Assembly: GCA_050260515.1 (NCBI GenBank)
Contig: JBLNCI010000015.1
Location: 6,242-70,241, forward strand
Direction: 5' to 3'
DNA length: 64,000 nucleotides
Source: DATJIG01 sp050260515
Lineage (GTDB): Bacteria > Pseudomonadota > Alphaproteobacteria > SMXQ01
The position numbers were made by a program, and so were the translations under genes. Under the pieces are notes generated by a model, which was not told where the DNA came from, did no database searches, and worked only from the letters and a program-made list of their open reading frames with translations. Each line of letters begins with the position of its first letter. Positions within the stretch are counted from its first letter, which is position 1. Positions 7,222 through 15,925 of this stretch are shown here, one piece after another.

Positions 7222-8310
7222 CTACTTGCCGGCCTTCTTGATGTAGTCCTGCATGAACGAGCGCATCTCCGGCGTGGTGTTGAGCGCCTCGCGGACGTGA
7301 CGGTTGGTGTCAGGCCCGGCCACGTACTCCGGGACGTAGCCGATCTGCTTCACCGCCTCGTCGGCGTAGTCCTTGTCGTCGTTGAGCTTGAGCAGAGCCG
7401 CGCGCACGGTGTCGATCGCCGCCTGCGGCGCGCGGGGCGCCATCACCAGCAACCGCTGCAGGCTGGCATTGACGGTCAGGATCGCCCGGTAGGTGTCCCA
7501 CAGCTTGCCCGACGGCATCGCCCCGTCATGAACCCGCTTGTAGAACTCATGAAAGGGCGGCAGCGTCATGTCCGCGACCTGCTTCGGGACAGTGAAGTTG
7601 CCCGCGTCGTCGACGGTGAGATCGTAATACAGGCCCATTGCCTCGCCCTTGTCGACGAGCTGCGGCTCGACGACGCTCCGATAGCCGGGCGGCGACTCCG
7701 AGAAGTAGTTGATCTCGCCGCGCTGAAACGCGAGCCGCGCGGTGTTGTTGCTTTGGTAGCCGGTCACGTACTTGTAGTTGGCGCCGAGAATGTCGAGGCC
7801 AAGGCGCAGCAGCAAATCCTTGGCGTTGTTGGCCGAGAGCCCACCCGATATCAGCCCCTGCGCCTTGACGATGTCGGTCGGCTGCTTCAATCCCGGAATG
7901 TCGGTTCGCGCGAAGTAGATGCTGGTGCCGGGCTGATACGCGACGAACTCGTAGGTCTTGAAGTCGACGTGGAACTTCTCGGGCTCGCTCGCCGCGTTCC
8001 ACGCCGCGCCGGTGAAGTACCCCATCATCGTGCCGTCCTTCGGGCCGATCTCGGCGAGGTAGTTGTTGCCCACCATGCCGCCGGCGCCGTCGATGTTCTG
8101 GACGATGATGGTCGGCGTGCCTTCGAGGTACTTCTGCACGTGACGGGCGAGCAGCCGGCCTTCGATGTCCGACGGGCCGCCCGCGGCGTAGTTGACGAGG
8201 ATGGTGAGCCGCTTGTTCTTGTAGAACGGCTCGTCGGCCTTCGCCGACGAAGCCCACATCAGGGCCGCCGCGAACGCGCTGAGCAGGACCGGACGCACGC
8301 GTGCAATCAT
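7222..8310 (-). CDS. Bug-family tripartite tricarboxylate transporter receptor
   Basis: The 362-residue periplasmic binding protein starts with a Sec signal peptide (hydrophobic core about residues 5-20, cleavage after SSAKA). Family marks follow: FYKNKRLTILVNYAAGG (ligand loop 1), the AARH-type helix here as LLARHVQKYLEGTP, and NIDGAGGMVGNNYL. Bug proteins bind carboxylates and deliver them to TctAB permeases, but no tctA or tctB gene is in the window. The gene lies directly upstream of the ThDP decarboxylase pair. GGAGGG precedes its ATG at good spacing. Confidence 0.88.
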   Translation of the reverse strand: MIARVRPVLLSAFAAALMWASSAKADEPFYKNKRLTILVNYAAGGPSDIEGRLLARHVQKYLEGTPTIIVQNIDGAGGMVGNNYLAEIGPKDGTMMGYFTGAAWNAASEPEKFHVDFKTYEFVAYQPGTSIYFARTDIPGLKQPTDIVKAQGLISGGLSANNAKDLLLRLGLDILGANYKYVTGYQSNNTARLAFQRGEINYFSESPPGYRSVVEPQLVDKGEAMGLYYDLTVDDAGNFTVPKQVADMTLPPFHEFYKRVHDGAMPSGKLWDTYRAILTVNASLQRLLVMAPRAPQAAIDTVRAALLKLNDDKDYADEAVKQIGYVPEYVAGPDTNRHVREALNTTPEMRSFMQDYIKKAGK

Positions 8311-8340
8311 GGCGACCCTCCGTTCAGATGACCAACCGCT

Positions 8341-8796
8341 TCAATCCAGCTTCACCCGCAGCACCGAGCCGTGCTGGCCGGTGACACGCACGGCCGTGCC
8401 GATCTCGGCATCGGTTCCTTCCGCGATCCACAGCGAGTCGTGCAGCCGCACCTTGCCGCGGCCGTGACGCAGCGGCTCGACGACGGTCGCGATCTGGCCG
8501 ACATACACCGACCCCGGCTCCATCACCGGCCCGTGGTCATGGGCGGCGACGCGCCGATACCAGCGCCAGCCGAACACCCCGGACACCAGGCTCAACACGG
8601 AAAACAGCAGGAGCTGCCCTTCGAGCGACAGCGCGAGGACAAGCACGACGATCGCGACCGCACACGCCGCGAGACCAATCCACATCAGGAAGATGCCGGG
8701 GATCAGGAGCTCGAGGCACAGCAACACGCCGCCGGCGATGGCCCACCACGCGGCGGGGTGCCAGACTGGGAGCAAGGCCATCACGTTCTGAGCCAC
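8341..8796 (-). CDS. NfeD family membrane protein
   Basis: The 151-residue protein has two to three N-terminal transmembrane helices (about residues 12-75) and a C-terminal OB-fold domain of the NfeD type (GQIATVVEPLRHGRGKVRL... through VRVTGQHGSVLRVKL). NfeD proteins work with SPFH/stomatin proteins in membrane quality control; the paraslipin partner is the gene immediately upstream, overlapping by 16 nt. GTG 8796 was chosen because GGGGAG lies 7 nt before it; an internal ATG at 8781 would give TGATG coupling instead. Confidence 0.88.
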   Translation of the reverse strand: MAQNVMALLPVWHPAAWWAIAGGVLLCLELLIPGIFLMWIGLAACAVAIVVLVLALSLEGQLLLFSVLSLVSGVFGWRWYRRVAAHDHGPVMEPGSVYVGQIATVVEPLRHGRGKVRLHDSLWIAEGTDAEIGTAVRVTGQHGSVLRVKLD

Positions 8797-9770
8797 GGCC
8801 CGGCTCCCCTACCCTCGCCGCCGCCCTTCGGGCCTTTGTCTCCATCGCCGCCGAGGGCGTCCTTGATGAGGCTTGCGATACCGCCGACCGAGCCCGCGAG
8901 CGAGCTCGCCTCGACCGGGAACAGCACCAGCTTGGTGTTGTTGCCGGTACCGATCGAGCGCAATGCCTCGACGTACTTCTGGGCGACGAAGTAGTTGAGC
9001 GACTGCACGGTGCCGGCGGAGACCGCGTCGGAGACGACGCGGGTCGCGGCGGCTTCGGCCTGGGCCAGGCGCTCGCGGGCCTCGGCGTCCTGCTTCGCCG
9101 CCTGAAGGCGACCTTCCGCCGCCAATATCTGGGCCTGCTTCTCGCCTTCGGCGCGGAGAATCTCGGCCTGGCGCACGCCCTCGGCCTCGAGGATGCGGGC
9201 GCGCTTCTCGCGGTCGGCGTTGAGCTGCTTCGCCATCGAGGCGATCACGTCCTCGGGCGGACGCACGTCCTTGAGCTCGACGCGGGTGATCTTGGTGCCC
9301 CATGGCTGCGTCGCGGCATCGAGCACGCCGAGCAGCCGGGCGTTGATCTCGTCGCGCTTGGACAGCACCTCGTCGAGGTCCATGGCGCCGATCGCGGTGC
9401 GGATGTTGGTGAGAGCCAGCGCGATGACGGCCGAATTGAGATCGGCGACCTGATAGGCGGCAAGCGCCGGGTCCATGATGAGGTAGAAGACCACGCCGTC
9501 GACCGTCACCGTCGCGTTGTCCTTGGTGATGACGTTCTGCGACGGGATCGCGATGACCTGCTCCTGGACGCTGATCTTGTGCCCGATCAGGTCGATGAAC
9601 GGGATGATCAGGTTGAGCCCGGGTTTCAGCGTCGTGCGGTACCGGCCGAAGCGCTCGACCGTCCAGTTCGACCCCTGCGGCACCATCTTGATCCCGAGCC
9701 ACAGCACCAGCAGCACGAGGAAGACGACGACCAGCATCACGACGAGCGCGGGATTCATGAACATCTCCAT
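8781..9770 (-). CDS. SPFH/band 7 protein (paraslipin, QmcA-like)
   Basis: The 329-residue protein has an N-terminal membrane anchor (about residues 6-27), then an SPFH domain (VPQGSNWTVERFGRYRTTL and the PPEDVIASMAKQLNADREK helix), then an Ala/Glu-rich coiled-coil region (about 190-250) and a conserved LFPVEASSLAGSVGG segment. Such proteins oligomerise in the inner membrane and scaffold proteases or lipid microdomains. It forms a two-gene unit with nfeD. The pair is unexpectedly inserted between two Bug receptor genes, in the same direction. Confidence 0.9.
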   Translation of the reverse strand: MEMFMNPALVVMLVVVFLVLLVLWLGIKMVPQGSNWTVERFGRYRTTLKPGLNLIIPFIDLIGHKISVQEQVIAIPSQNVITKDNATVTVDGVVFYLIMDPALAAYQVADLNSAVIALALTNIRTAIGAMDLDEVLSKRDEINARLLGVLDAATQPWGTKITRVELKDVRPPEDVIASMAKQLNADREKRARILEAEGVRQAEILRAEGEKQAQILAAEGRLQAAKQDAEARERLAQAEAAATRVVSDAVSAGTVQSLNYFVAQKYVEALRSIGTGNNTKLVLFPVEASSLAGSVGGIASLIKDALGGDGDKGPKGGGEGRGAGPWLRT

Positions 9771-9787
9771 GGGTCAGGTGCGGCGTC

Positions 9788-10828
9788 TCACTCGCCGCCG
9801 CCCGCCTTCTTAAATTCGGCGATGGCGCGGTCGACCAGCGGCTTCGGCGCGCTGTAGGTCTTCGAGATCAGCGCCGCGACCTCCTCGCCGGTGTTGACGG
9901 TGATGTCGGCATGGAGCCGCTCGGCGTCCGCGAGCAGGTCCTTGTCCTTGGCCATGGCCAGGAACGCCTTGCGGTAGCTCGCGATGACGTCGGCGGGGAC
10001 GCCGGGCGGCGCGAGGAACACGCGGCCGTGCTCCTGGCGCGCCAGCAGCAGCGCGACGATGCGCTTGTCGTCGTCGTTCTTCACCAGCTCGATGACCGAC
10101 GGCACGTCCGGCAGCTCGTCGGAGCGGCTGACTCCCACCTGGATGACGATGTTGGCCTTCTTGTCGCGGATCCAGTCGGGCTTGTTGGCGCGCAGGCTCG
10201 AGAGCTCCCAGCCGACGATGCCCTCGACCTCGCCGCGCTCCATCGCGAGCGCCGTGTCGCCGGTGCCCTTGTAGCCGGCGATCACCTTGAACTTTGTGCC
10301 GGCCAGATTGTTGAGGAGATTGGGATAGACCTCGGTCGACGCGTTGCCGCCGCCCGACGATCCGACGATGACCTCGCCGGTCAGCAGGTCCTCCATCTTC
10401 TTGACCCGCGACGTGTGCCAGAACACGCCGATGTTGACGAGGCGGTTGAGGCTCACGAGCCAGTTGAATTTCTGCGGGTCGAACTTCGCCTGGGCGTTGC
10501 CGAACAGCGGCTCGAACGGCGTGCCGGCCTGGAGGATCGCGATGGCCGAGCCGTCCTTGGGCGCGACGTTGTACATCGCGTTGGCGAGCACCACGCCGCC
10601 CGCCCCGGGCTGGTTCTTGGCGATGAGCGTCGGGTTGCCGGGCAGAAATCGCCCGAGGTGCCGGGCGGCAAGACGGCCGTAGGTGTCGTAGCCGCCGCCG
10701 GTGCCGGAGCCTATGGAGACCGTGACGGTCGAAACCTTGAAGTCGGCGGCGGCATCGCGCGCCGGCGCCAGCGCTCCCAGGACGAGGGCGGCAAGGCCGA
10801 GGCCTCCCGCCGCGACGCGGTGCACCAT
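9788..10828 (-). CDS. Bug-family tripartite tricarboxylate transporter receptor
   Basis: The 346-residue periplasmic receptor begins at ATG 10828, which has GGGAGG at the correct distance; the reading frame stays open upstream but lacks coding character. It has a signal peptide (AALVLGALAPARDAAA), then the Bug motifs GSGTGGGYDTYGRLAARHLG and NQPGAGGVVLANAMYN. The first loop GTGGGYDTYGR differs from that of the gene at 7222, so the two receptors probably bind different ligands. It follows the enoyl-CoA hydratase by 143 bp, which contain a hairpin. Confidence 0.88.
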   Translation of the reverse strand: MVHRVAAGGLGLAALVLGALAPARDAAADFKVSTVTVSIGSGTGGGYDTYGRLAARHLGRFLPGNPTLIAKNQPGAGGVVLANAMYNVAPKDGSAIAILQAGTPFEPLFGNAQAKFDPQKFNWLVSLNRLVNIGVFWHTSRVKKMEDLLTGEVIVGSSGGGNASTEVYPNLLNNLAGTKFKVIAGYKGTGDTALAMERGEVEGIVGWELSSLRANKPDWIRDKKANIVIQVGVSRSDELPDVPSVIELVKNDDDKRIVALLLARQEHGRVFLAPPGVPADVIASYRKAFLAMAKDKDLLADAERLHADITVNTGEEVAALISKTYSAPKPLVDRAIAEFKKAGGGE

Positions 10829-10931
10829 CCCAGACCTCCCTGCGCCGGATTGCCTTTCTCGGCCGCCCCATGGGCCGGGCGGTGTTTCCCGCCTCGTTCC
10901 GGTCTTCCGTAAGGCGGACGCTGCGTCGTTC

Positions 10932-10961
10932 GGGGGCGGACGGCGTCCGACGCCCGCCCCC
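10932..10961 (-). terminator. GC-rich hairpin between the enoyl-CoA hydratase and Bug genes
   Basis: GGGGGCGG (10932-10939) pairs with CCGCCCCC (10954-10961), and a smaller GGAC/GTCC hairpin is nested inside. It lies 10 bp past the hydratase stop codon. There is no T-run on the minus strand, so it may only attenuate or protect the upstream mRNA rather than terminate it. Confidence 0.45.
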
Positions 10962-10971
10962 GAAGCATAGC

Positions 10972-11835
10972 CTACTTTCGGCCCGACGCCTTGGCGTTCT
11001 CGGCCTGGGCCTGCTTGCGATCGTACTCGCCGAGGCCCGGACGGAAGGTCTTGTCGTCGAGGAACTGCTTCATTCCGTGCTCGCGACCGCGCTCCTTGTC
11101 GTTGTACTTGAGCGCGTCCGACTTGGCGTTGAGGTAATCGGCGGCCTCCGGCTCGTTCATGAAGCGGACGGCGCGCACGCATTCCTTGGTGTAGCGCATC
11201 GCCGCCGGGCTCTTCTTCATGAGCAGCTTGGCGAACTTCACGACCTCGGCCTTGAGCTTCGCCTTCGGCACCGACTTGTTGACGAATCCGATCTCGACCG
11301 CGCGCTTGCCGTTGAACGGCTCGCCGGTGACCGCGTAGTAGATCGCGTTGCGGTAGTTCATGAGCTGGGCCACGTTCCACGCGACGATGCCGCCCGGCAG
11401 GATGCCCCAGTTGACCTCCGACAGGCCGAAGATCGCGTCGTCCGCGGCGAAGGCGAAGTCGCAGGCGCTGACCTGGGTGAAGGCGCCGCCGAAGCAATAG
11501 CCGTTCACCATCGCAATCGTCGGCTTCGGGAACCGCGAGAGCTGCTGCCACCGCCAGTTGTTCGACGCGAGCCGGGCCTTGTGGCGCGCGGCGGGATCGT
11601 TGGTGGTGCCTCGGAAGTAGAGCTTGATGTCCTGACCGGCGGAGAACGCCTTGCCCGCGCCGGTGATGACCAGCACCTCAGTCTTCGGATCGATGGCGAG
11701 GTCCTCGAGCGCGTCCTGCATGTCCATGTGGAGCTGCGGGCTCATCGCGTTGCGCTGGTCGGGGCGATTGAAGATCACGAACGTGATCCCGCCCTCGCGC
11801 TCGATCTTGATGGTCTCGTATTTCTTGTCGGCCAT
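10972..11835 (-). CDS. Enoyl-CoA hydratase/isomerase family, resembling hydroxycinnamoyl-CoA hydratase-lyase
   Basis: The 287-residue crotonase-fold protein has the oxyanion segments ITGAGKAFSAGQDIKLYF and VNGYCFGGAFTQ, and the catalytic glutamate in FGLSEVNWGI. Compared with general hydratases, the LYFRG loop, the WRWQQLSRF helix and especially the C-terminus GREHGMKQFLDDKTFRPGL resemble p-hydroxycinnamoyl-CoA hydratase-lyase (FerB/Ech), which turns feruloyl- or coumaroyl-CoA into the aldehyde plus acetyl-CoA. The family's Ser in the GGxFS loop is Thr here. Association with an ADP-forming CoA ligase supports that role, but this assignment comes from remembered family motifs. Confidence 0.8.
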   Translation of the reverse strand: MADKKYETIKIEREGGITFVIFNRPDQRNAMSPQLHMDMQDALEDLAIDPKTEVLVITGAGKAFSAGQDIKLYFRGTTNDPAARHKARLASNNWRWQQLSRFPKPTIAMVNGYCFGGAFTQVSACDFAFAADDAIFGLSEVNWGILPGGIVAWNVAQLMNYRNAIYYAVTGEPFNGKRAVEIGFVNKSVPKAKLKAEVVKFAKLLMKKSPAAMRYTKECVRAVRFMNEPEAADYLNAKSDALKYNDKERGREHGMKQFLDDKTFRPGLGEYDRKQAQAENAKASGRK

Positions 11836-11855
11836 GGTTTTTCTCCCCTGTGGAA

Positions 11856-13016
11856 TCAGCCGTATGTCTTGAGGACGTGGCGGGCGATGACCATCTTCAT
11901 CACTTCGCTCGCGCCCTCGGTGATGCGGTAGCTGCGCTGCTGACGCCAGAACTTCTCGATCGGCAGATCGGTGGTGAGCCCGATGCCGCCGTGGATCTGC
12001 ATGCAGGTGTCGATGGCACGGAACGCCATCTCGTCGGCGAAGTACTTGCAGAGGTAGGCGTCGGTGCGCGCGTCCTCGCCGGCGTCAAGCTTGGAGGCCG
12101 CCTGGAACACCAGCAGCCGCGCCGCCTCGAGCTCGATGTACATGTCGGCGAGCTTCCACTGGATGCCCTGCCGCTCGGCGAGCGGCTTGCCGAACGTGGA
12201 GCGCTGCTTCGCATAGCTCGTCGCCATCTCGAGCGCCCGCTCGGCGACGCCAAGCGCCCGCGCGCCGTGTTTCACGCGGCCCGCGCCGAGCCACTTCTGC
12301 GCCAGCTTGAAGCCGCCGCCCTCGTCGCCGACCATGTTCTTCGCCGGGACGCGGACGTTGTCGAGGATGATTTCCCACGGCGCGTCGCCCATCATGGTCT
12401 TGTAGCGGGCACCGAGCTTCACGCCGGGCGTGTCCATGTCGACGAGGAAGCACGAGATGCCGCCGCGCGAGCCTTTTGTCCGGTCGGTCGCGGCCATGAG
12501 CTGCATGAAATCGGACTTCCCGGCGCCGGAGATGAAGCGCTTGGTCCCGTTGATGACGTAGACGTCGCCGTCGCGTACCGCCGTCGTCCGCATCCCGCCG
12601 GGGTCAGACCCGGCGTCGGGCTCAGTCTGGGCGAAGCAGGCGCGCTTCTCGCCGCGCAGCACCGGCAGGAGATACTTTTCCTTCAGCTCGCCTTTCAGCG
12701 TGAACAGGATGTGGCGCACCGTCGGCCCGGTGATGTTCTCGCCGCGCGACGGCAGCGCGATCGTGCGCGCGAGCTCCTGCCACACGACGGCCCGTCCGAC
12801 GAGGTCGAGCCCGGGGCCGCCGAACTCCTCCGGCACCTCCATCATCCAGATGCCGAGTTCCTTCGCGCCCTTGATCAGGCGGTCGCGCCACTCGGGCTTC
12901 AGCTCGTCACCATCGTCCGCGAGCGTCTCGCGTTCGTTGGGGATGAGCTCGGTGTCGACGAAGTGCCGGAGCTGATCCTTCAGGAGCCGCAGCTCCTCGG
13001 GAAGCTGGAAGTCCAT
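11856..13016 (-). CDS. Acyl-CoA dehydrogenase
   Basis: The 386-residue flavoenzyme has the family layout: an N-terminal helical domain, a middle beta domain (CFAQTEPDAGSDPGGMRT, the FAD/substrate signature) and a C-terminal helical domain. The general base is probably the Glu in RITEGASEVMKMV near the C-terminus. It oxidises an acyl-CoA to the 2-enoyl-CoA and passes electrons to ETF. It lies 9 bp after the CoA ligase and 20 bp before the hydratase-lyase-like gene, so it could desaturate a side chain such as phenylpropanoyl-CoA before hydration. The exact substrate is an inference. Confidence 0.9.
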   Translation of the reverse strand: MDFQLPEELRLLKDQLRHFVDTELIPNERETLADDGDELKPEWRDRLIKGAKELGIWMMEVPEEFGGPGLDLVGRAVVWQELARTIALPSRGENITGPTVRHILFTLKGELKEKYLLPVLRGEKRACFAQTEPDAGSDPGGMRTTAVRDGDVYVINGTKRFISGAGKSDFMQLMAATDRTKGSRGGISCFLVDMDTPGVKLGARYKTMMGDAPWEIILDNVRVPAKNMVGDEGGGFKLAQKWLGAGRVKHGARALGVAERALEMATSYAKQRSTFGKPLAERQGIQWKLADMYIELEAARLLVFQAASKLDAGEDARTDAYLCKYFADEMAFRAIDTCMQIHGGIGLTTDLPIEKFWRQQRSYRITEGASEVMKMVIARHVLKTYG

Positions 13017-13025
13017 CGCGTTCCC

Positions 13026-15098
13026 CTATCTTGCCGGCTTGCGCCACACCGGGCGCACGTCGACCGCGACCGCGCCCTTGCCCTTGGCGCGCACGATCAG
13101 TGGATTGATCTCGATGTCGGCGAGCACGTCACGGTGATCGATGAAGAACCGGGCGAGCCCGACCGCGGCCTTCACCAGCGCAGATTGATCCGCCGGCGGA
13201 CGGCCGCGGAAGCCCTTGAGCTGCGCCTTGAGCTTGAGGCCGTCGACCATCGCCTTCACGTCCGCCGACGCGACCGGCAGCAGCCGCAGAGCGACGTCGC
13301 GCGCGAGCTCGACCAGCACGCCGCCCGAGCCGACGACCAGCAGCGGGCCGTACAGCGCATCGTTGCGTGCCCCGAGCAGCACCTCGACACCGTCGACCAT
13401 CTCCTGGACCAGGAAGCCGTCGATCCGCGCCTTGCGGGTGTGCTTGCGTGCGCGGGCCACCAGCGTCTTGGCGGCCCCGGCGACGTCGGCCGGTGTCTTG
13501 AGGCCGAGCATCACCCCGCCGGCCTCGGTCTTGTGGCTGATGTCGCCGGACACGATCTTCAGCGCCACCGGGAAGCCGATGCGCCTGGCGATGCGCGCGG
13601 CCTCCGCGCCGGTCTTCGCCACCGCCTGTTTCGGCGCGGCGATGCCGTAACGCGCGAGCTCCTTCGCGAGGGTGTCGGGGGTCAGCACCGTCTTCTTCGG
13701 CTTCGGCAGCGCCGGAACTTCGCGGCCCGCCCGCTCGGCGTAGAACGCGAGCGCGTTCAACGCGCGCAGCGTCGGCTCGAGACCCTGCAGGAACGGGAAG
13801 CCGACGGCGTCCTGGGCATCGAGGCCTTCCCTGGTGACCTGGTAGACCATGCGGCCGAAGCCGACCATCGGCTTGTCGTTGATGTCGAGGAGCCGCTTGA
13901 GCGGCGCGACATCGCTCCAGCTTCCCTTCTTGCCCGGGAGCTGACCGGCCCACGCCACCATGTCGATGTTCGGATCCCGGAGCACCGCCTCGCACATCTT
14001 GCCCGCGTGCTCGAGGCCGGCGGGGATGCCGGCGTCGAGCGGATTCTTGGGATGGATGCCTTCCTGCATGAGGGGCTCGAGCGCCTTCACGGTGTCCGAC
14101 GCGAACGGCGGGAAGATCGCCTTCTCGGTCTCGGCGTAGTCCCACAAGAGATCGACGGTGCCGCCCGACGTCGTGACGAAGCCGATGCGGCGGCCCTTGG
14201 GCAGGCGCCCCGACTGGAACGCGAGCACGGTCTCGACCATGTCGTCGAGGCTGCGGCAATTGACGATGCCGTAGCGCTCGCACATCGCCTCGTACGCCGC
14301 GAAGTCGCCGGCAACCGCGCCGGTGTGCGACAGCGCCGCCTCGCGCGACTTGGCGCTGCGGCCCGACTTGATGGCGACGATCGGCTTCTTCGCCGCGAGC
14401 GCCTTGCCGGCCGCCGCCATGAACGCCTCGGGCCGCCGGATGCCCTCGATGAAGAGGACGATGATCCTGGTGTTGGGATCGTCGACGAGGAAGTTGAGGT
14501 AGTCGGCGAGATCGAGGTCGATCTCGTTGCCGGTCGACACTGCGTAGGAGAACTTCACGCCGCGGTCGCCCGCCGACTGCACCCAGAACTGCACCATGCC
14601 GCCCGACTGCGACGCGAAGCCGACCGAGCCGGCCTCGAGCTTGGCGATCCGCGCGTTCGGATACAGGAACAGCTTCTCGCGCCACGAATGGGCGCCCATG
14701 CAGTTCGGGCCCGAGACGATGAGCCCCGTATCGGCGCAGATCTCCCGCAGGCGGCGGCCGCGCTCGCGGGACTCGGGGTCGGCGCCGTCGCCGACGCCCG
14801 CCGAGTACACCGTCGCCGACTTGAGGCCGCTCTTCACGCCGTCCTCGATGGTCGGGATGACGTGCTGGGCGGGAACGATGATCGCGGCGTGCTCGACCGG
14901 CTCCGGGAGCGCGCTCAGCGCCGGGTAACAGGGTCCGTTCCAGATCGTCGAGTAGCGGGGATTGATCGGATAGATCGCGCCGGGGTAGCCACGGTCGCGA
15001 AGGCTCGAATAGATCTCGGTCGGCCACTTGCCCCGCTCCGAGGCGCCGACGATGGCGACCGAGCGGGCGCGCAGAACCGTCTCCGGTGACTTGAACAC
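13026..15098 (-). CDS. ADP-forming acyl-CoA synthetase (FerA/ACD-like)
   Basis: The 690-residue protein is a fused ADP-forming acyl-CoA synthetase. An N-terminal CoA-binding Rossmann domain (VAIVGASERGKWP) is followed by a ligase domain with the phospho-histidine loop ALSHTGAVAGD, and a C-terminal ATP-grasp domain (from about residue 480; FPVALKIVSGDISHKTEAGG). It joins an organic acid to CoA with ATP giving ADP. Feruloyl-CoA synthetase FerA of sphingomonads belongs to this family, and the downstream hydratase-lyase-like gene makes a hydroxycinnamate substrate plausible. It is the first gene of the minus-strand unit. Confidence 0.88.
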   Translation of the reverse strand: MFKSPETVLRARSVAIVGASERGKWPTEIYSSLRDRGYPGAIYPINPRYSTIWNGPCYPALSALPEPVEHAAIIVPAQHVIPTIEDGVKSGLKSATVYSAGVGDGADPESRERGRRLREICADTGLIVSGPNCMGAHSWREKLFLYPNARIAKLEAGSVGFASQSGGMVQFWVQSAGDRGVKFSYAVSTGNEIDLDLADYLNFLVDDPNTRIIVLFIEGIRRPEAFMAAAGKALAAKKPIVAIKSGRSAKSREAALSHTGAVAGDFAAYEAMCERYGIVNCRSLDDMVETVLAFQSGRLPKGRRIGFVTTSGGTVDLLWDYAETEKAIFPPFASDTVKALEPLMQEGIHPKNPLDAGIPAGLEHAGKMCEAVLRDPNIDMVAWAGQLPGKKGSWSDVAPLKRLLDINDKPMVGFGRMVYQVTREGLDAQDAVGFPFLQGLEPTLRALNALAFYAERAGREVPALPKPKKTVLTPDTLAKELARYGIAAPKQAVAKTGAEAARIARRIGFPVALKIVSGDISHKTEAGGVMLGLKTPADVAGAAKTLVARARKHTRKARIDGFLVQEMVDGVEVLLGARNDALYGPLLVVGSGGVLVELARDVALRLLPVASADVKAMVDGLKLKAQLKGFRGRPPADQSALVKAAVGLARFFIDHRDVLADIEINPLIVRAKGKGAVAVDVRPVWRKPAR

Positions 15099-15299
15099 GT
15101 AAGGCCCTCCCAGGCCGGCCCTCTGGGAATGGGGCCAATTCTTGTCTTGGTGCGGGGGGCATGATGGGAACGCACGCCCCCAGTGTCAACGCACGAAAGA
15201 CGCAACCGCGAAACCGCGTTTCAAAAACCGCGCGGGCTTTGCGCATGCGCGCGCCGTCGTGGTAAACGAAGGCATTCACAGCACGCTGAGGAGCACGAG

Positions 15300-15623
15300 A
15301 TGCGCGGGCCCCACGACGTCGGCGGCACTCCGGCCGGTCCGGTCGACACCGATCCCCACAAGATGACGTTCTGGGAGAAGCAGATCGACGCGATCCACAC
15401 GCTGCTCGGCGACGACAAGCGCCGCATCACGACGCGCGACGAGAACCGCTATATGATCGAGTCGCTCGGGCACGACGCCTACGCGCGGCTCACCTACTAC
15501 GAGCGCTGGACGGCGGCGATGGCGGCGCAGCTCGTGCGCAAGGGCGTGCTGAGCCAGGACGAGATCGACGCCAAGGTCGCCGAGATCAAGCAGCGCCTCG
15601 AAGAGACGGGCGAGATCGAATGA
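15300..15623 (+). CDS. Nitrile hydratase/thiocyanate hydrolase-type beta-N subunit
   Basis: The 107-residue protein corresponds to the N-terminal half of a nitrile hydratase beta chain: MRGPHDVGG at the start (the MxGxHDxGG hallmark), then a helical region ending YYERWTAAMAAQLVRKGVLSQDEIDA. The start at ATG 15300 is supported by GAGGAG about 6 nt upstream and by the hallmark itself. The C-terminal half of beta is encoded separately by the next gene, which overlaps this one by 4 nt (ATGA). That three-gene layout is known from thiocyanate hydrolase and toyocamycin-type nitrile hydratases. Confidence 0.85.
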   Translation: MRGPHDVGGTPAGPVDTDPHKMTFWEKQIDAIHTLLGDDKRRITTRDENRYMIESLGHDAYARLTYYERWTAAMAAQLVRKGVLSQDEIDAKVAEIKQRLEETGEIE

Positions 15624-15916
15624 GCACGACCATCGACGCGGCGTTCAAGCCCGGCCAGCGGGTCCGGGTGCGCGAGGACTACCCGCCCGGACACATCCGC
15701 ACGCCGTTCTACATCCGCGGCAAGGTCGGCCACGTCGTCCGCGTGCTCGGGGACTTCAAGAATCCGGAGCGGCTCGGCATCGGCCTGGACGGCCTGCCGA
15801 AGAAGACGCTGTACGAGGTGCGATTCAAGCAGGCCGACGTATGGCCCAACTACAACGGACCGGTCCACGACACCGTCGACGTCGACATCTACCAGCACTG
15901 GCTCGAGAAGGCCTGA
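15620..15916 (+). CDS. Nitrile hydratase/thiocyanate hydrolase-type beta-C subunit
   Basis: The 98-residue protein corresponds to the SH3-like C-terminal half of a nitrile hydratase beta chain: FKPGQRVRVREDYPPGHIRT near the N-terminus, the GKVGHVVRVLGDF strand pair, and the end LYEVRFKQADVWP followed by the acidic VDVDIYQHWLEKA. In nitrile hydratases conserved Arg residues of beta hydrogen-bond the oxidised cysteines of alpha. Translation is coupled to the preceding gene by ATGA overlap and the alpha gene begins 9 bp later. Confidence 0.87.
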   Translation: MSTTIDAAFKPGQRVRVREDYPPGHIRTPFYIRGKVGHVVRVLGDFKNPERLGIGLDGLPKKTLYEVRFKQADVWPNYNGPVHDTVDVDIYQHWLEKA

Positions 15917-15925
15917 GAGGTTCCC

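Noticed and set aside
11850..15089. Very long plus-strand open frame (over 1000 codons) opposite the dehydrogenase and CoA ligase
   Set aside because: It is antisense to two clear genes. Its composition is Arg/Glu/Leu-rich as expected for a mirror frame in GC-rich DNA, and no domain is recognisable.
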